NCBI GenBank assembly: GCA_047971925.1
Contig: JBKEAC010000032.1
Span: forward strand, 1 to 16,383
Direction: 5' to 3'
Source of the DNA: JBKEDC01 sp047971925
GTDB taxonomy: Bacteria > Bacteroidota > Bacteroidia > Bacteroidales > Prolixibacteraceae
DNA: 16,383 nt
In this document: positions 1-6,998 of the stretch, in pieces
How the letters are laid out: each line of letters starts with the position of its first letter
Numbering within the stretch: the stretch's first letter is position 1
Notes under the pieces: generated by a model
Database searches by the model: none
The model's input: only the letters and a program-made list of their open reading frames with translations
Told to the model about the DNA's origin: nothing
Translations under genes and position numbers: made by a program

Positions 1-40
1 GTACTTGCTCGGAGGAATACGAAGAAGTGGATAGTCTAGA

Positions 41-88
41 AAAAATCACCCGAATAACTTGCTTGTGTAATTCGGGTGATTTTTTTTT
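41..88. terminator. Bidirectional rho-independent terminator
   Basis: A perfect 15-bp inverted repeat (41-55 with 70-84) encloses a 14-nt loop. It is followed by nine T on the plus strand (80-88) and by six T when read on the minus strand. It can end the minus-strand operon whose last gene stops at 116, and also a plus-strand gene that lies off the left edge. The first 40 bases are open in more than one frame, so I cannot say which frame, if any, codes. Confidence 0.9.
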
Positions 89-115
89 ATAATAGACATG
101 ATAGTTGTTTCATGC

Positions 116-715
116 TTAAACGAGTTCTTCTGGATTAATTTCGGAAATGTCGAGCAGTTTATTCATAATCGCATAGACTGTTAAACCCGAAATAGATTTA
201 ATGTTCAGTTTTTCAGTGATGTTTTTTCGATGTGAAATAACCGTGTGTATGCTAATGTTTAGCGTATCGGCGATTTCCTTGTTTGCGAGTCCCAGAGCTA
301 TTTTTTTGAGCACATCAATTTCACGTTGTGTTAATTCTTCAGAATTTGCAGAAATAGTCACTTTGGTTTTGTTTGCTGAGTTTCTAGCCAATTGAATCAC
401 TTGTTGAATTTGTAGAATATCAGCGTTAAGATGTATTTTAAACTCTAGATCAATAGTCGGTTGAATAGCGGGGTTTTCTAAAAATATTTTGCAAACCTGA
501 TTGTTTTGATTGAATCGAGATTCGAGATCAACAGGAATAGCTTCACCCTCTTGCATGAGAAGTAGAACGGTTTTGCCTTCAATCTGACAAAAGGGTGGTA
601 GTTCATCAACATGATTTAGTAAGGTTATTTCCATTTTGAAGAACTCTTGGATTATGCCAGAAAGACCTCTTCTAACAATTGATGATGGGTGAATGATAAA
701 AATAATTTCGTCCAT
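116..715 (-). CDS. LuxR-type response-regulator-like transcription factor with degenerate receiver
   Basis: This 199-residue protein ends in a LuxR/NarL-type helix-turn-helix (about residues 126-185; LTQREIDVL, then NKEIADTLNISIHTVISHR). That marks it as a DNA-binding transcription regulator. Residues 1-110 have the length and hydrophobic pattern of a receiver domain. The acidic pair after strand 1 is replaced by HP (9-10), and strand 3 reads VLLLMQEG (50-57), so the usual phosphoacceptor Asp is absent. Classical phosphorylation by a histidine kinase is therefore unlikely, and no kinase gene is nearby. It starts 3 bp after the RIC-like hemerythrin gene, so the two are almost certainly cotranscribed. 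I infer a role in the same stress response, perhaps autoregulation of the operon. Its targets are unknown. Confidence 0.85.
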   Translation of the reverse strand: MDEIIFIIHPSSIVRRGLSGIIQEFFKMEITLLNHVDELPPFCQIEGKTVLLLMQEGEAIPVDLESRFNQNNQVCKIFLENPAIQPTIDLEFKIHLNADILQIQQVIQLARNSANKTKVTISANSEELTQREIDVLKKIALGLANKEIADTLNISIHTVISHRKNITEKLNIKSISGLTVYAIMNKLLDISEINPEELV

Positions 716-718
716 GAT

Positions 719-1420
719 TTATCGCTTGTTGAGGTTGTTTTCTAACTCCAAAACTTGTTTCACCAAGATGGTATCTTCAATGCGAGAATGGTCGTTTAAA
801 TCTTGTGCAAAATGGAATAAAGTATGTAGGAAATCATTCATGTAGTCCATGTTGTAATCGGCATCAAGATATTTAATGACTAAGTTTTTTAAGTCGCTAA
901 GTTTTTCTTCAACATCGGAATGCACTTGGCCATAATCGTACATTCGTTTTTCCGATATCGGATATTGATTGTGATTGACAAGGTGCTCCACATAGGGGAA
1001 CGTTTCTTTCTCCTCTTGTTCGAAGTGAAGAAGAAGTTCTTTTTTATAGTTTTGATAGAATGAACTGATGAGCTCTAAGTTCGAAATTGATTTACACTCA
1101 CTTTCCATCACCCGCATGAGGAAATATTCTATTTTTGGGATGACAATCTCGATGTAATATTTGTGTGTTTGCTTTAAATAATCAATTAAAAGCAGAGGAG
1201 AAAAAGATAAAAGTTTTCGCTCAGGGAAATATGATTCATTAATGTAGGTGTTGGCAATTGCCAAAAAGAAATCGGGATTTACATTGGAATTCAAACAAAC
1301 TTCTCCGATGTTTTTTTCTTTAAAACCTAGTTTTAGTTTGAAGCGGCTCATTACGGGCAATAGATTTATTTCTGTTGTAATGAGAACGCTCATTTTATCG
1401 TCCTTATTGAAAACTTTCAT
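719..1420 (-). CDS. Hemerythrin-domain di-iron protein, RIC/YtfE/ScdA-like
   Basis: Length (233 residues) and ligand layout match the repair-of-iron-centres family (E. coli YtfE is 220 residues), which acts on iron-sulfur proteins after nitrosative or oxidative damage. His and Glu residues fit the YtfE di-iron set in order and spacing: H86, H132, E136, H167, H211, E215. The two His-x3-Glu pairs (H132/E136 and H211/E215) are the clearest part. The N-terminal 60 residues resemble the ScdA_N domain but lack its CC pair; only C42 is present. The gene lies 15 bp behind the SRPBCC gene and 3 bp before the LuxR-type regulator. An alternative start is M10 (codon at 1391-1393); no ribosome binding site decides between them. 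The cytosolic di-iron fold is well supported. The repair role is inferred from the family, and oxygen or NO sensing is the main alternative. Confidence 0.85.
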   Translation of the reverse strand: MKVFNKDDKMSVLITTEINLLPVMSRFKLKLGFKEKNIGEVCLNSNVNPDFFLAIANTYINESYFPERKLLSFSPLLLIDYLKQTHKYYIEIVIPKIEYFLMRVMESECKSISNLELISSFYQNYKKELLLHFEQEEKETFPYVEHLVNHNQYPISEKRMYDYGQVHSDVEEKLSDLKNLVIKYLDADYNMDYMNDFLHTLFHFAQDLNDHSRIEDTILVKQVLELENNLNKR

Positions 1421-1435
1421 AGCGAGATTTTTTTA

Positions 1436-1885
1436 TTAATGGAAAGGAAGTTTAGCGATCATGTTGGCAAGCTCATCGATTCCGCTTTCTAATTTTTTTC
1501 CAAGCATCATTTTAATAATCATGCTCATTTCAGCATGAAGGGTAAGTTTCATTTTAGTTTCATAGGGGCTTGAAGGTAAAAGCTGAATCCAGAACGTGAT
1601 ACCAATCGGAAGGCTACCCGTGCTAGCAACTTTGATTGTTTTAGAAGGTTCCCTGTCAATGATTCGAATTTCAGCTTGCCCCATTCCTGCAATAGAAAAA
1701 CGGCAAGAGTCGTTGTCGGCTTCGAAATTACTCACTTTAATTTGGGGGACTTTTTCGTTAATTTGTTCAAGAAGTTCATCGCTCATGTACTGCGCAAGGT
1801 TGTCGAAGTTGGAAAGGTAATTATAAATTACATCTTGATTGTTAGGAATAATTTTGATGTCGCTTTCGTATTTATGTAGTGCCAT
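1436..1885 (-). CDS. SRPBCC (START/polyketide-cyclase-like) domain protein
   Basis: This 149-residue cytosolic protein has no signal peptide. It shows the SRPBCC helix-grip pattern: an N-terminal strand and helix (ESDIKIIPNNQDVIYNYLSN), a run of strands through the middle (DSCRFSIAGMGQAEIRI, TIKVAS, TKMKLTLHAEM), and a long C-terminal helix (KMMLGKKLESGIDELANMIA). Such folds bind hydrophobic ligands, but nothing here identifies one. It follows pyrE on the same strand after 98 bp that hold two hairpins, and precedes the hemerythrin gene by 15 bp. I recall such a gene beside pyrE in other Bacteroidales, which suggests a conserved neighbourhood, but its function is not known to me. Confidence 0.75.
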   Translation of the reverse strand: MALHKYESDIKIIPNNQDVIYNYLSNFDNLAQYMSDELLEQINEKVPQIKVSNFEADNDSCRFSIAGMGQAEIRIIDREPSKTIKVASTGSLPIGITFWIQLLPSSPYETKMKLTLHAEMSMIIKMMLGKKLESGIDELANMIAKLPFH

Positions 1886-1910
1886 TTTTTTAATTGTAAG
1901 TGGTTATTTA

Positions 1911-1961
1911 TTTGAGGTTAGCACCCTGTGGAGTTAAACTCTTCGGGGCGCTATCCTCAAA
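1911..1961. other. Long imperfect hairpin between pyrE and the SRPBCC gene
   Basis: A 16-nt left arm (1911-1926) pairs with 1946-1961 with two irregularities, one of them a G-U wobble on the minus-strand transcript. Inside, a symmetric 4x4 internal loop precedes a second stem (1931-1935 with 1937-1941). There is no T run on either side, so it does not look like a terminator. In the pyrE transcript it would fold between the pyrE stop and the next start codon. Possible roles are an RNA processing or stability element, or an isolated palindromic repeat unit. Confidence 0.7.
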
Positions 1962-1964
1962 TTC

Positions 1965-1984
1965 GAACATGAGTTCATATGTTC
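1965..1984. other. Small hairpin overlapping the pyrE stop codon
   Basis: Inverted repeat GAACAT (1965-1970) / ATGTTC (1979-1984) with an 8-nt loop, touching the last base of the pyrE stop codon and 3 bp from the larger hairpin. On the minus strand there is no T run after it. It could act with the larger hairpin, or it may be chance. Confidence 0.4.
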
Positions 1985-2622
1985 TAGTTTTTTCCCCATT
2001 CCGATGGGTTTTCGCGCCAGCTTTTAAGCGACTCTAGTTGATTTTTAGCTACAACACCTGTTTCCACAGCATGTTCAATTAACAATTGGTAGTTACTTAA
2101 TGTTTCAAGCTCTATGTTTGCTTCAGCAAAGGCTTCAGTAGCAACAGGAAATCCATAGCTGAAAATGGCAAGCATTCCGAGAACTTCTGCTTTACCAGCT
2201 TCTCGCACTGCTTCAGCAGCTTTTAGCGAGCTCATGCCAGTGGAAACTAAATCCTCGATAATCACCACTTTTTGTCCTTCTTTTAAGTCGCCTTCAATCA
2301 TATTTTCAAGACCATGGCCTTTTGGTGCAGAACGGATGTAGATAAATGGTAATCCAAGAAGTTCGGCAACTAAAACACCATGAGCGATTGCTCCGGTAGC
2401 AACTCCAGCGATCATTTCTGCATGAGGATATTTTTTGCGTACTAATTCGGCAAAGGCTTTAGCTACAATGCTACGAGTTTCAGGGTAAGAAAGTATCTTA
2501 CGATTGTCACAGTAGATAGGCGATTTCCATCCAGATGCCCAAGTAAATGGATTTTCAGGCTGAATTTTGATAGTATTTATCTTCAGCAATTGTTTTGTAA
2601 CGGTTAAAGAAGTATCTTGCAT
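1984..2622 (-). CDS. pyrE: Orotate phosphoribosyltransferase
   Basis: This enzyme makes orotidine 5'-phosphate from orotate and PRPP, the fifth step of de novo UMP synthesis, in the cytosol. At 212 residues it has the normal length. The 13-residue PRPP loop VVIIEDLVSTGMS lies at 119-131 with its adjacent acidic pair E123-D124. The flexible catalytic loop carries the K-x-H motif (K101, H103). The N-terminal WxSGxxSPxY-type orotate segment is at 28-37 (WASGWKSPIY). It is the first gene of the minus-strand operon; a good -7 box lies 32-39 bp upstream. Downstream, two hairpins separate it from the SRPBCC gene. Nothing essential is missing. Confidence 0.97.
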   Translation of the reverse strand: MQDTSLTVTKQLLKINTIKIQPENPFTWASGWKSPIYCDNRKILSYPETRSIVAKAFAELVRKKYPHAEMIAGVATGAIAHGVLVAELLGLPFIYIRSAPKGHGLENMIEGDLKEGQKVVIIEDLVSTGMSSLKAAEAVREAGKAEVLGMLAIFSYGFPVATEAFAEANIELETLSNYQLLIEHAVETGVVAKNQLESLKSWRENPSEWGKN

Positions 2623-2653
2623 GACTTTTAAATGTATTTATTAAGATATTGGG

Positions 2654-2661
2654 CAAATGTA
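2654..2661 (-). promoter_or_regulatory. pyrE promoter -7 element
   Basis: TACATTTG read on the minus strand matches the Bacteroidota consensus TAnnTTTG. Transcription would start near 2647, giving pyrE a leader of roughly 25 nt. No clear -33 TTG is seen at the right distance. The element overlaps the ATG of the divergent NUDIX gene (2657-2659), so the two start regions interfere. Confidence 0.6.
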
Positions 2662-3271
2662 CAAAGTTTTTTTCAATGAAAGTGAGTTGCTGTTCAAGCA
2701 AAAAGAAGAATTATTTGCGGAGTTTAATTCTGATGAACATAGAATAATCAATCATTTTGATGATGTGGTGCATGTGTTGGAAGAGATTGAGAAGCTGGGG
2801 TTGAAGAAGATTTTCGTGCTCAATTGTTCAGATTTAGAGAAGATAATCGCTGGATTTAATTTTGTGCGTTCTGCTGGAGGATTGATTAAAAACATTAAGG
2901 GAGAATGGCTTTTTATAAAGCGAATGAGTAGATGGGATTTGCCCAAGGGGCGCATTGAAGAGGGGGAAAGCTCAGAAATAGCTGCAATTAGAGAGGTTGA
3001 GGAGGAGTGTGGAATTCATGGTCATGAGATTGTGCGGAAACTGCTCATCGGGAGACATATTTTTCGTTCGCCATACTATCCGTCGCCCTATAATTGGGTG
3101 TGGAAGGAAGCCGATTGGTTTGAAATGAGCTATGGCGGAAATGAAAAACCAAATCCTCAGCTTGAAGAAGATATTACTGAGGTGAGGTGGTTTTCAAAAG
3201 AAGAGGTTTTCGAAGAGGTGTATCGTTCCACATATCAAAACATTAGAGTCTTGATCGATAAGTTTCTTTGA
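2657..3271 (+). CDS. NUDIX hydrolase
   Basis: This 204-residue cytosolic protein carries a perfect NUDIX box at residues 98-120: GRIEEGE, seven residues, then REVEEECGI, with every consensus Gly, Arg, Glu and hydrophobic position present. NUDIX enzymes hydrolyse nucleoside diphosphates linked to another group; metal is bound by the box glutamates. Residues 1-65 precede the domain and look family-specific. Later residues SPYYPSPYNWVW (138-149) probably line the substrate site, but they do not identify the substrate. The MYKVFF start fits related proteins as I recall them. It is transcribed divergently from pyrE with only 34 bp between start codons, so its promoter must lie inside or beside the pyrE 5' region; I see no clear -7 box for it. 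Confidence 0.9.
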   Translation: MYKVFFNESELLFKQKEELFAEFNSDEHRIINHFDDVVHVLEEIEKLGLKKIFVLNCSDLEKIIAGFNFVRSAGGLIKNIKGEWLFIKRMSRWDLPKGRIEEGESSEIAAIREVEEECGIHGHEIVRKLLIGRHIFRSPYYPSPYNWVWKEADWFEMSYGGNEKPNPQLEEDITEVRWFSKEEVFEEVYRSTYQNIRVLIDKFL

Positions 3272-3283
3272 TAGGAGGTGAAG

Positions 3284-3349
3284 ATGCTTTTTTTGTTGCA
3301 AGCAGCCAGCTCTATCGGTGAGGCGGCGATTGCAAAGAACTCAAATTGA
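3284..3349 (+). CDS. Possible 21-residue peptide behind a strong Shine-Dalgarno
   Basis: Directly after the NUDIX stop, the sequence AGGAGGTG (3273-3280) lies 3 bases before an ATG that opens a 21-codon frame ending at TGA 3347-3349. The peptide starts MLFLLQAASS. A near-perfect Shine-Dalgarno is notable here because most other genes in the window have none. The frame is short, with no homologue I recognise, and the match may be chance in an A/G-rich stretch. If real, it would be translated from the NUDIX transcript. Confidence 0.25.
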   Translation: MLFLLQAASSIGEAAIAKNSN

Positions 3350-3377
3350 TGTTAGATGATAAATTTGCTGAAACAAA

Positions 3378-4802
3378 TTAATTGTTTTGAGTTAAGCTTT
3401 TTCGTCGCTCATTAAATAGAAGCGTGTTTAATTGGTCGATCATTCCTTCTAAAGGGTTAAGAGCTGGTGAAATTATGAAGTTGCCATCTTGTGAAATTAC
3501 AAATGAAAAAGGAGTAGTAAGGATATTGTATTTTGCAAGAGCTTCATCGTTGGCAAAAAAGAATGAACCTTTCCAATTGGCTAAAGTTGCAGCATTGGAT
3601 TTGGCTTGACAACTTTTAGGCATAATGATGATGAAGTTAATTTGACTACTATATTTTTCATGTTGCATGCTCATCTGCTCTAAATGATTTCTACATATCG
3701 GATTGTTGCTATTGCTGAAGTGTAGGAAGTTGATTTTCTCTTTACTTAGGATTTGACTAAGTTGAATTTCTTCTTGGTTTATATTTTGAAGTGTGATGTC
3801 AGGAGCCGCCGTGCCTGGTGTCAGATATCCGAGCTGATGATGTAGTTGGGCAGCTAGTTTTTTGTAAGAGCTCGACCAGTTGCTTTGTTGCACTTGATTA
3901 AGAATATTAAGCAGGATAGATTTTGGGAAAAGATTCATGTAGTAGGAATCGAAAATGCCATAAAGAATGGTTATTTGACGCAGGTCATCGCCCCAGTTTA
4001 TATTTTTATAGAAGTAGTTTTCAATGTTAGAAAGTTTTCCTGAATGAATTAACTGAGCAAGCATCATGTTTTTATTAAGCACAATTTCTTGGTGAAAGAA
4101 ACGAGTGAAAACCTCTTTATAGAGTTGATAAAATGGAGGGCTGTTGAAAGGCAGGCTTTCCACATTCATGTATAATTGAATAAAATCGGCATCTTCAATC
4201 AAATGGAGTTTGTATTCCACTAACGCTAAACGATAATAAATGTACTGACCAAAAAAAGTGTTGGCAGGAGCTGTAAATTTCTGAAGAATTTCTGATTTTA
4301 ACTTTTGCATGGTAACCTTCGATTTACGTATGAAAAGGTCGTCATAATATTTATCTTCAATCTCGGCATATGCAATTTCAAAAGACTGAATTTGTCGATT
4401 GATATCGTTGGGAGGAAGATTTTTTAGCCCAAAGGGGATGCTTGATTTACTAAAATAGGGACTTCGTTTTTCAGCTTCAACTAGAGGTTGGTGGGGAGGG
4501 AGTTGAATGTTATATTCTTTACCTGGTTCTAAAATCGTTGATGCGTGCCATCTGTCGAAATCGGCATAAATATAGCTAGTGCTTGATAACAAAATATCCA
4601 ATTCAAAATTACCGAGTATGTCCACTTGAATTGTCCCTAAATTTTGAGGAAGGAGATCGAAAGGGTCGGTTGTCTTATAGATAGTAATCTGGTAATTGGC
4701 ATAATTTGGTTCGCACCCTTTCAAACGAGTAGGATTCATTTGAGCAACAGAAGGACAAATGCTTAATAAAGCAAAGATAGATAGTAGTGCAAAATGTTTC
4801 AA
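3378..4802 (-). CDS. Exported TlpA-like protein with degenerate thioredoxin fold
   Basis: The 474-residue protein starts with a signal peptide (MKHFALLSIFALLSICPSVA, predicted cleavage before Q21), so it should work in the periplasm or outer envelope. Residues 30-105 look like the beta-rich N-terminal domain (DUF4369 type) found in Bacteroidota TlpA-like proteins. A helical middle region spans about 130-325. A thioredoxin-like domain follows (328-465: PGTAAPDITLQN, then TTPFSFVISQDG with the cis-proline at P431). Where CxxC is expected the sequence is NPICRNHLE, leaving only C370, so ordinary dithiol redox activity is unlikely. It starts 4 bp behind coaD and must share its transcript. The tiny gap is surprising for an exported protein and a CoA enzyme; I infer no functional link. 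Confidence 0.8.
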   Translation of the reverse strand: MKHFALLSIFALLSICPSVAQMNPTRLKGCEPNYANYQITIYKTTDPFDLLPQNLGTIQVDILGNFELDILLSSTSYIYADFDRWHASTILEPGKEYNIQLPPHQPLVEAEKRSPYFSKSSIPFGLKNLPPNDINRQIQSFEIAYAEIEDKYYDDLFIRKSKVTMQKLKSEILQKFTAPANTFFGQYIYYRLALVEYKLHLIEDADFIQLYMNVESLPFNSPPFYQLYKEVFTRFFHQEIVLNKNMMLAQLIHSGKLSNIENYFYKNINWGDDLRQITILYGIFDSYYMNLFPKSILLNILNQVQQSNWSSSYKKLAAQLHHQLGYLTPGTAAPDITLQNINQEEIQLSQILSKEKINFLHFSNSNNPICRNHLEQMSMQHEKYSSQINFIIIMPKSCQAKSNAATLANWKGSFFFANDEALAKYNILTTPFSFVISQDGNFIISPALNPLEGMIDQLNTLLFNERRKSLTQNN

Positions 4803-4806
4803 GGTA

Positions 4807-5280
4807 CTATCGTGTTAGGTCAATGTTTTGTAATGCTGCTGGTATAAATTCGCTGATGTCGCCACCATGAGCAAATATTTCACGCACAATTGAAGAGTTA
4901 ATAGGAGTGTGTTCGGGCATTGTGAGCAAAAAGACGGTTTCTATTTCATTGCATATTTTTTTATTCATTTGAGCAATTGCGCGCTCATATTCGAAATCCG
5001 ATGACGTGCGTAGTCCTCGTAGAATGAAATTAGCTCCAACATTTCTTGCGAAATCAACGGTTAGTCCTTCGTGTAGTTTAACTTCAACCTTAGGTTCATT
5101 TTCAAAAGATTTTTTAATCCATTCGAGTCTTTTTTCAATTGGGAAAAAGGAGTTTTTCTTGGAATTAAAACCAATCATGATATAAATTTTATCGAACATG
5201 GGCAGCGCACGTTGCACAATGCTTTCGTGGCCCACAGTGAAGGGGTCGAATGATCCAGGAAATATAGCAATTCTAGTCAT
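4807..5280 (-). CDS. coaD: Phosphopantetheine adenylyltransferase
   Basis: This enzyme transfers AMP from ATP to 4'-phosphopantetheine, giving dephospho-CoA, the penultimate step of CoA synthesis. At 157 residues it has the usual length. The nucleotidyltransferase signature GSFDPFTVGH is at 9-18, with the T/GxxH-type histidine at H18. K42, the loop LRGLR (87-91) and the C-terminal INSSIVRE (127-134) match the family. A -7 promoter box lies 56-63 bp upstream, so coaD and the exported protein behind it probably form a two-gene unit. The Ppx/GppA gene lies 112 bp upstream on the same strand and may read through. Confidence 0.97.
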   Translation of the reverse strand: MTRIAIFPGSFDPFTVGHESIVQRALPMFDKIYIMIGFNSKKNSFFPIEKRLEWIKKSFENEPKVEVKLHEGLTVDFARNVGANFILRGLRTSSDFEYERAIAQMNKKICNEIETVFLLTMPEHTPINSSIVREIFAHGGDISEFIPAALQNIDLTR

Positions 5281-5335
5281 GGTAGTTGAATTGAATTTGA
5301 AAAAGGTGCAATTAAGCGATAAACCGACGGAAATA

Positions 5336-5343
5336 CAAATTTA
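5336..5343 (-). promoter_or_regulatory. coaD promoter -7 element
   Basis: TAAATTTG on the minus strand matches TAnnTTTG exactly. The start site would be near 5330, giving about 50 nt of leader before the coaD ATG. No convincing -33 TTG is visible upstream. The rest of the 112-bp gap (5281-5392) shows no strong terminator after the Ppx/GppA gene. Confidence 0.55.
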
Positions 5344-5392
5344 TTTAGATTTTCTCGATGTTGAATCGTGTTGCGAGCTTATTTTTTGATAT

Positions 5393-6313
5393 TTAAAGTT
5401 GCGGTTTTAAAAATTGAGCTAGCACTCCTTCTTTTAAAGAATAATCAGTTTGGATGATAGTTGGGATGGAGAGCTTTTTAAGTACAAGGTCAATTAAAAT
5501 GAGAGCGGGAACAATCATTTCTACCCGCATTTCTTCTATTGTTGGCATGGCTAATCGTTCGGCAAAGCTTGATTTAATCAAAACCTGAAAGAATTGTTCG
5601 AAATCGGAAATTGCAATTGATTTTGCTTTTCTGATAGTTGAGTTTGGTGAAATTTGGTCAATGCTGTCAGCTATTGTGTCGAATGTGCCCGATGATCCGA
5701 TTAGGACATTAATTTTATTTTCTTGAAGTTTCCAAAGTTCAGGCATCATAGCTTCAAACCAGCGTGATATTTCTTGTGCTTCGGAAATTAGAATTGGATT
5801 GGAAATATGAAATTGTTCAACAACACGAGCAATTCCAGTTGGAAAGCTTTGTTTCCATGCAATCTCATTGTTTTTTATGAAGATAAATTCATTGCTTCCA
5901 CCACCAATATCCATGATCAATGTTCCGTCGGGGATGTTTTCGATAGCGAGTTTCACGCCATCAAAAATATAGCTTGCTTCCTGGTCTCCATCAATGATGT
6001 TTAAGTTTAAATTGGTAGCGTCTTTTAGTTGTTGCGCAAAGTTATCTTTGTTTAAGGCATCGCGCACTGCCGATGTTGCAATCACCTCAATACTGTTCAT
6101 TTCACCATAGCCTTGTATTGTTCTTAGGTGAGTTTGAAGCGCATGAATTGCACGCTCGGTAGCTTCAGGAGTGAGGAGCTTATTACTGATGCCTCCTTTC
6201 CCAAGCTTAACAGACTCTTTGCTGGTGTGCAAAATTTGGTAGTTAGATTTCTCAACCTCGGCAATGAGAAGATTGCATGTGTTTGTTCCTAAATCAATGA
6301 TGGCTCGTTTCAT
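5393..6313 (-). CDS. Ppx/GppA-family exopolyphosphatase
   Basis: This 306-residue cytosolic protein belongs to the ASKHA-fold Ppx/GppA family, which cleaves phosphate from polyphosphate or converts pppGpp to ppGpp. Motifs in order: phosphate-1 loop IDLGTNT (6-12), ATSAVRDA (79-86), the GDQEA segment holding the presumed catalytic Glu (E112), phosphate-2 MDIGGGSNEF (134-143), and GSSGT (206-210). It has only the two-domain core; the HD and C-terminal domains of E. coli Ppx are absent, as is common in short family members. An in-frame extension upstream is possible, but MKRAIIDLGTNT is the standard family start. A -7 box ends only 5 bp before this ATG, so the transcript may be leaderless. The substrate cannot be told from sequence alone. 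Confidence 0.92.
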   Translation of the reverse strand: MKRAIIDLGTNTCNLLIAEVEKSNYQILHTSKESVKLGKGGISNKLLTPEATERAIHALQTHLRTIQGYGEMNSIEVIATSAVRDALNKDNFAQQLKDATNLNLNIIDGDQEASYIFDGVKLAIENIPDGTLIMDIGGGSNEFIFIKNNEIAWKQSFPTGIARVVEQFHISNPILISEAQEISRWFEAMMPELWKLQENKINVLIGSSGTFDTIADSIDQISPNSTIRKAKSIAISDFEQFFQVLIKSSFAERLAMPTIEEMRVEMIVPALILIDLVLKKLSIPTIIQTDYSLKEGVLAQFLKPQL

Positions 6314-6318
6314 GAAAA

Positions 6319-6326
6319 CAAAGATA
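6319..6326 (-). promoter_or_regulatory. Ppx/GppA gene promoter -7 element
   Basis: TATCTTTG on the minus strand matches TAnnTTTG exactly. It ends five bases before the start codon at 6313, so transcription would begin at or within a few bases of the A of ATG. No -33 TTG is evident 19-21 bp upstream. It lies in the 103-bp divergent region shared with tdk. Confidence 0.5.
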
Positions 6327-6380
6327 GTTTTTTTTAGAAATAATGTTTGAGATTTGTGTTTTTTTCTTTGGTGCATTTTT

Positions 6381-6388
6381 TATCTTTG
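6381..6388 (+). promoter_or_regulatory. tdk promoter -7 element
   Basis: TATCTTTG matches TAnnTTTG exactly. It lies 28 bp before the chosen tdk ATG, giving roughly 22 nt of leader. The best upstream TTTG (6353-6356) is 24 bp away, a little far for a -33 element. This box would lie inside the coding region if a TTG start at 6354 were used, which argues for the ATG at 6417. Confidence 0.55.
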
Positions 6389-6416
6389 TCGAAAAATACG
6401 AAAAAAGAATCAGATC

Positions 6417-6998
6417 ATGTTTATTGAAAGAGATTTGGCGCATCAACAGCGGAAAGGAACTATTGAAGTTATTTGTGGTTCGATGTTTTCAGGAAAAACA
6501 GAGGAGTTGATTCGTCGTTTGAGGAGAGCTCAGTTTGCAAAACAAAAGGTGGAAATTTTCAAGCCTATCATTGATACGCGCTATTCTGAAAATGAAGTTG
6601 TTTCTCATGATGACAACTCGATACCAAGCACATCGGTAGATAATTCCGCAGCTATGCTTTTGCTATCGGGAGGTTTTGAGGTGATTGGTATTGATGAGGC
6701 TCAGTTTTTCGATGCGGGATTGGTTGACGTGTGTGTGAAATTAGCAGAGCAAGGGACGCGTGTTATTGTTGCTGGGCTTGATATGGACTTTAAAGGAGTG
6801 CCTTTTGGTTCGATGCCAAAGGTGATGGCAGTAGCTGAATATGTTACTAAAGTCCATGCTATTTGTGTGAACTGTGGAAATATTGCTCAGTTTTCTCATC
6901 GTCTGGCAAAAGAAGATAAGCTAGTGATGTTAGGTGAAAAAAATGAATATGAACCTTTATGTAGAAGTTGCTACAATAAAGCAATAAAGATGAAATAA
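6417..6998 (+). CDS. tdk: Thymidine kinase, type II
   Basis: This enzyme phosphorylates thymidine to dTMP with ATP in the pyrimidine salvage pathway. The 193-residue protein has the P-loop GSMFSGKT (21-28), the DEAQF motif (93-97, with the presumed catalytic E94), the lasso-type segment LDMDFKGVPFG (121-131), and a structural zinc site from C150/C153 and C182/C185. These features are typical of the tetrameric type II enzymes. The frame can be extended back to a TTG at 6354, but MFIERDLAH is preferred because the -7 box would otherwise lie inside the gene. It is divergent from the Ppx/GppA gene. trmD follows 229 bp later on the same strand and seems to be a separate unit. Confidence 0.96.
   Translation: MFIERDLAHQQRKGTIEVICGSMFSGKTEELIRRLRRAQFAKQKVEIFKPIIDTRYSENEVVSHDDNSIPSTSVDNSAAMLLLSGGFEVIGIDEAQFFDAGLVDVCVKLAEQGTRVIVAGLDMDFKGVPFGSMPKVMAVAEYVTKVHAICVNCGNIAQFSHRLAKEDKLVMLGEKNEYEPLCRSCYNKAIKMK

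Noticed and set aside
1..39. Tail of a plus-strand gene entering from the left edge
   Set aside because: A terminator at 41-88 suggests a gene upstream, but the 40 available bases are compatible with more than one frame, so no product or frame can be supported.
6314..6376. Longer Ppx/GppA product starting upstream of 6313
   Set aside because: The added residues are basic and unrelated to the family, and the extension covers the -7 box.
6354..6416. Longer tdk product starting at a TTG upstream
   Set aside because: A perfect -7 promoter box lies inside this extension, and the added Cys/Phe-rich residues are not part of thymidine kinases.
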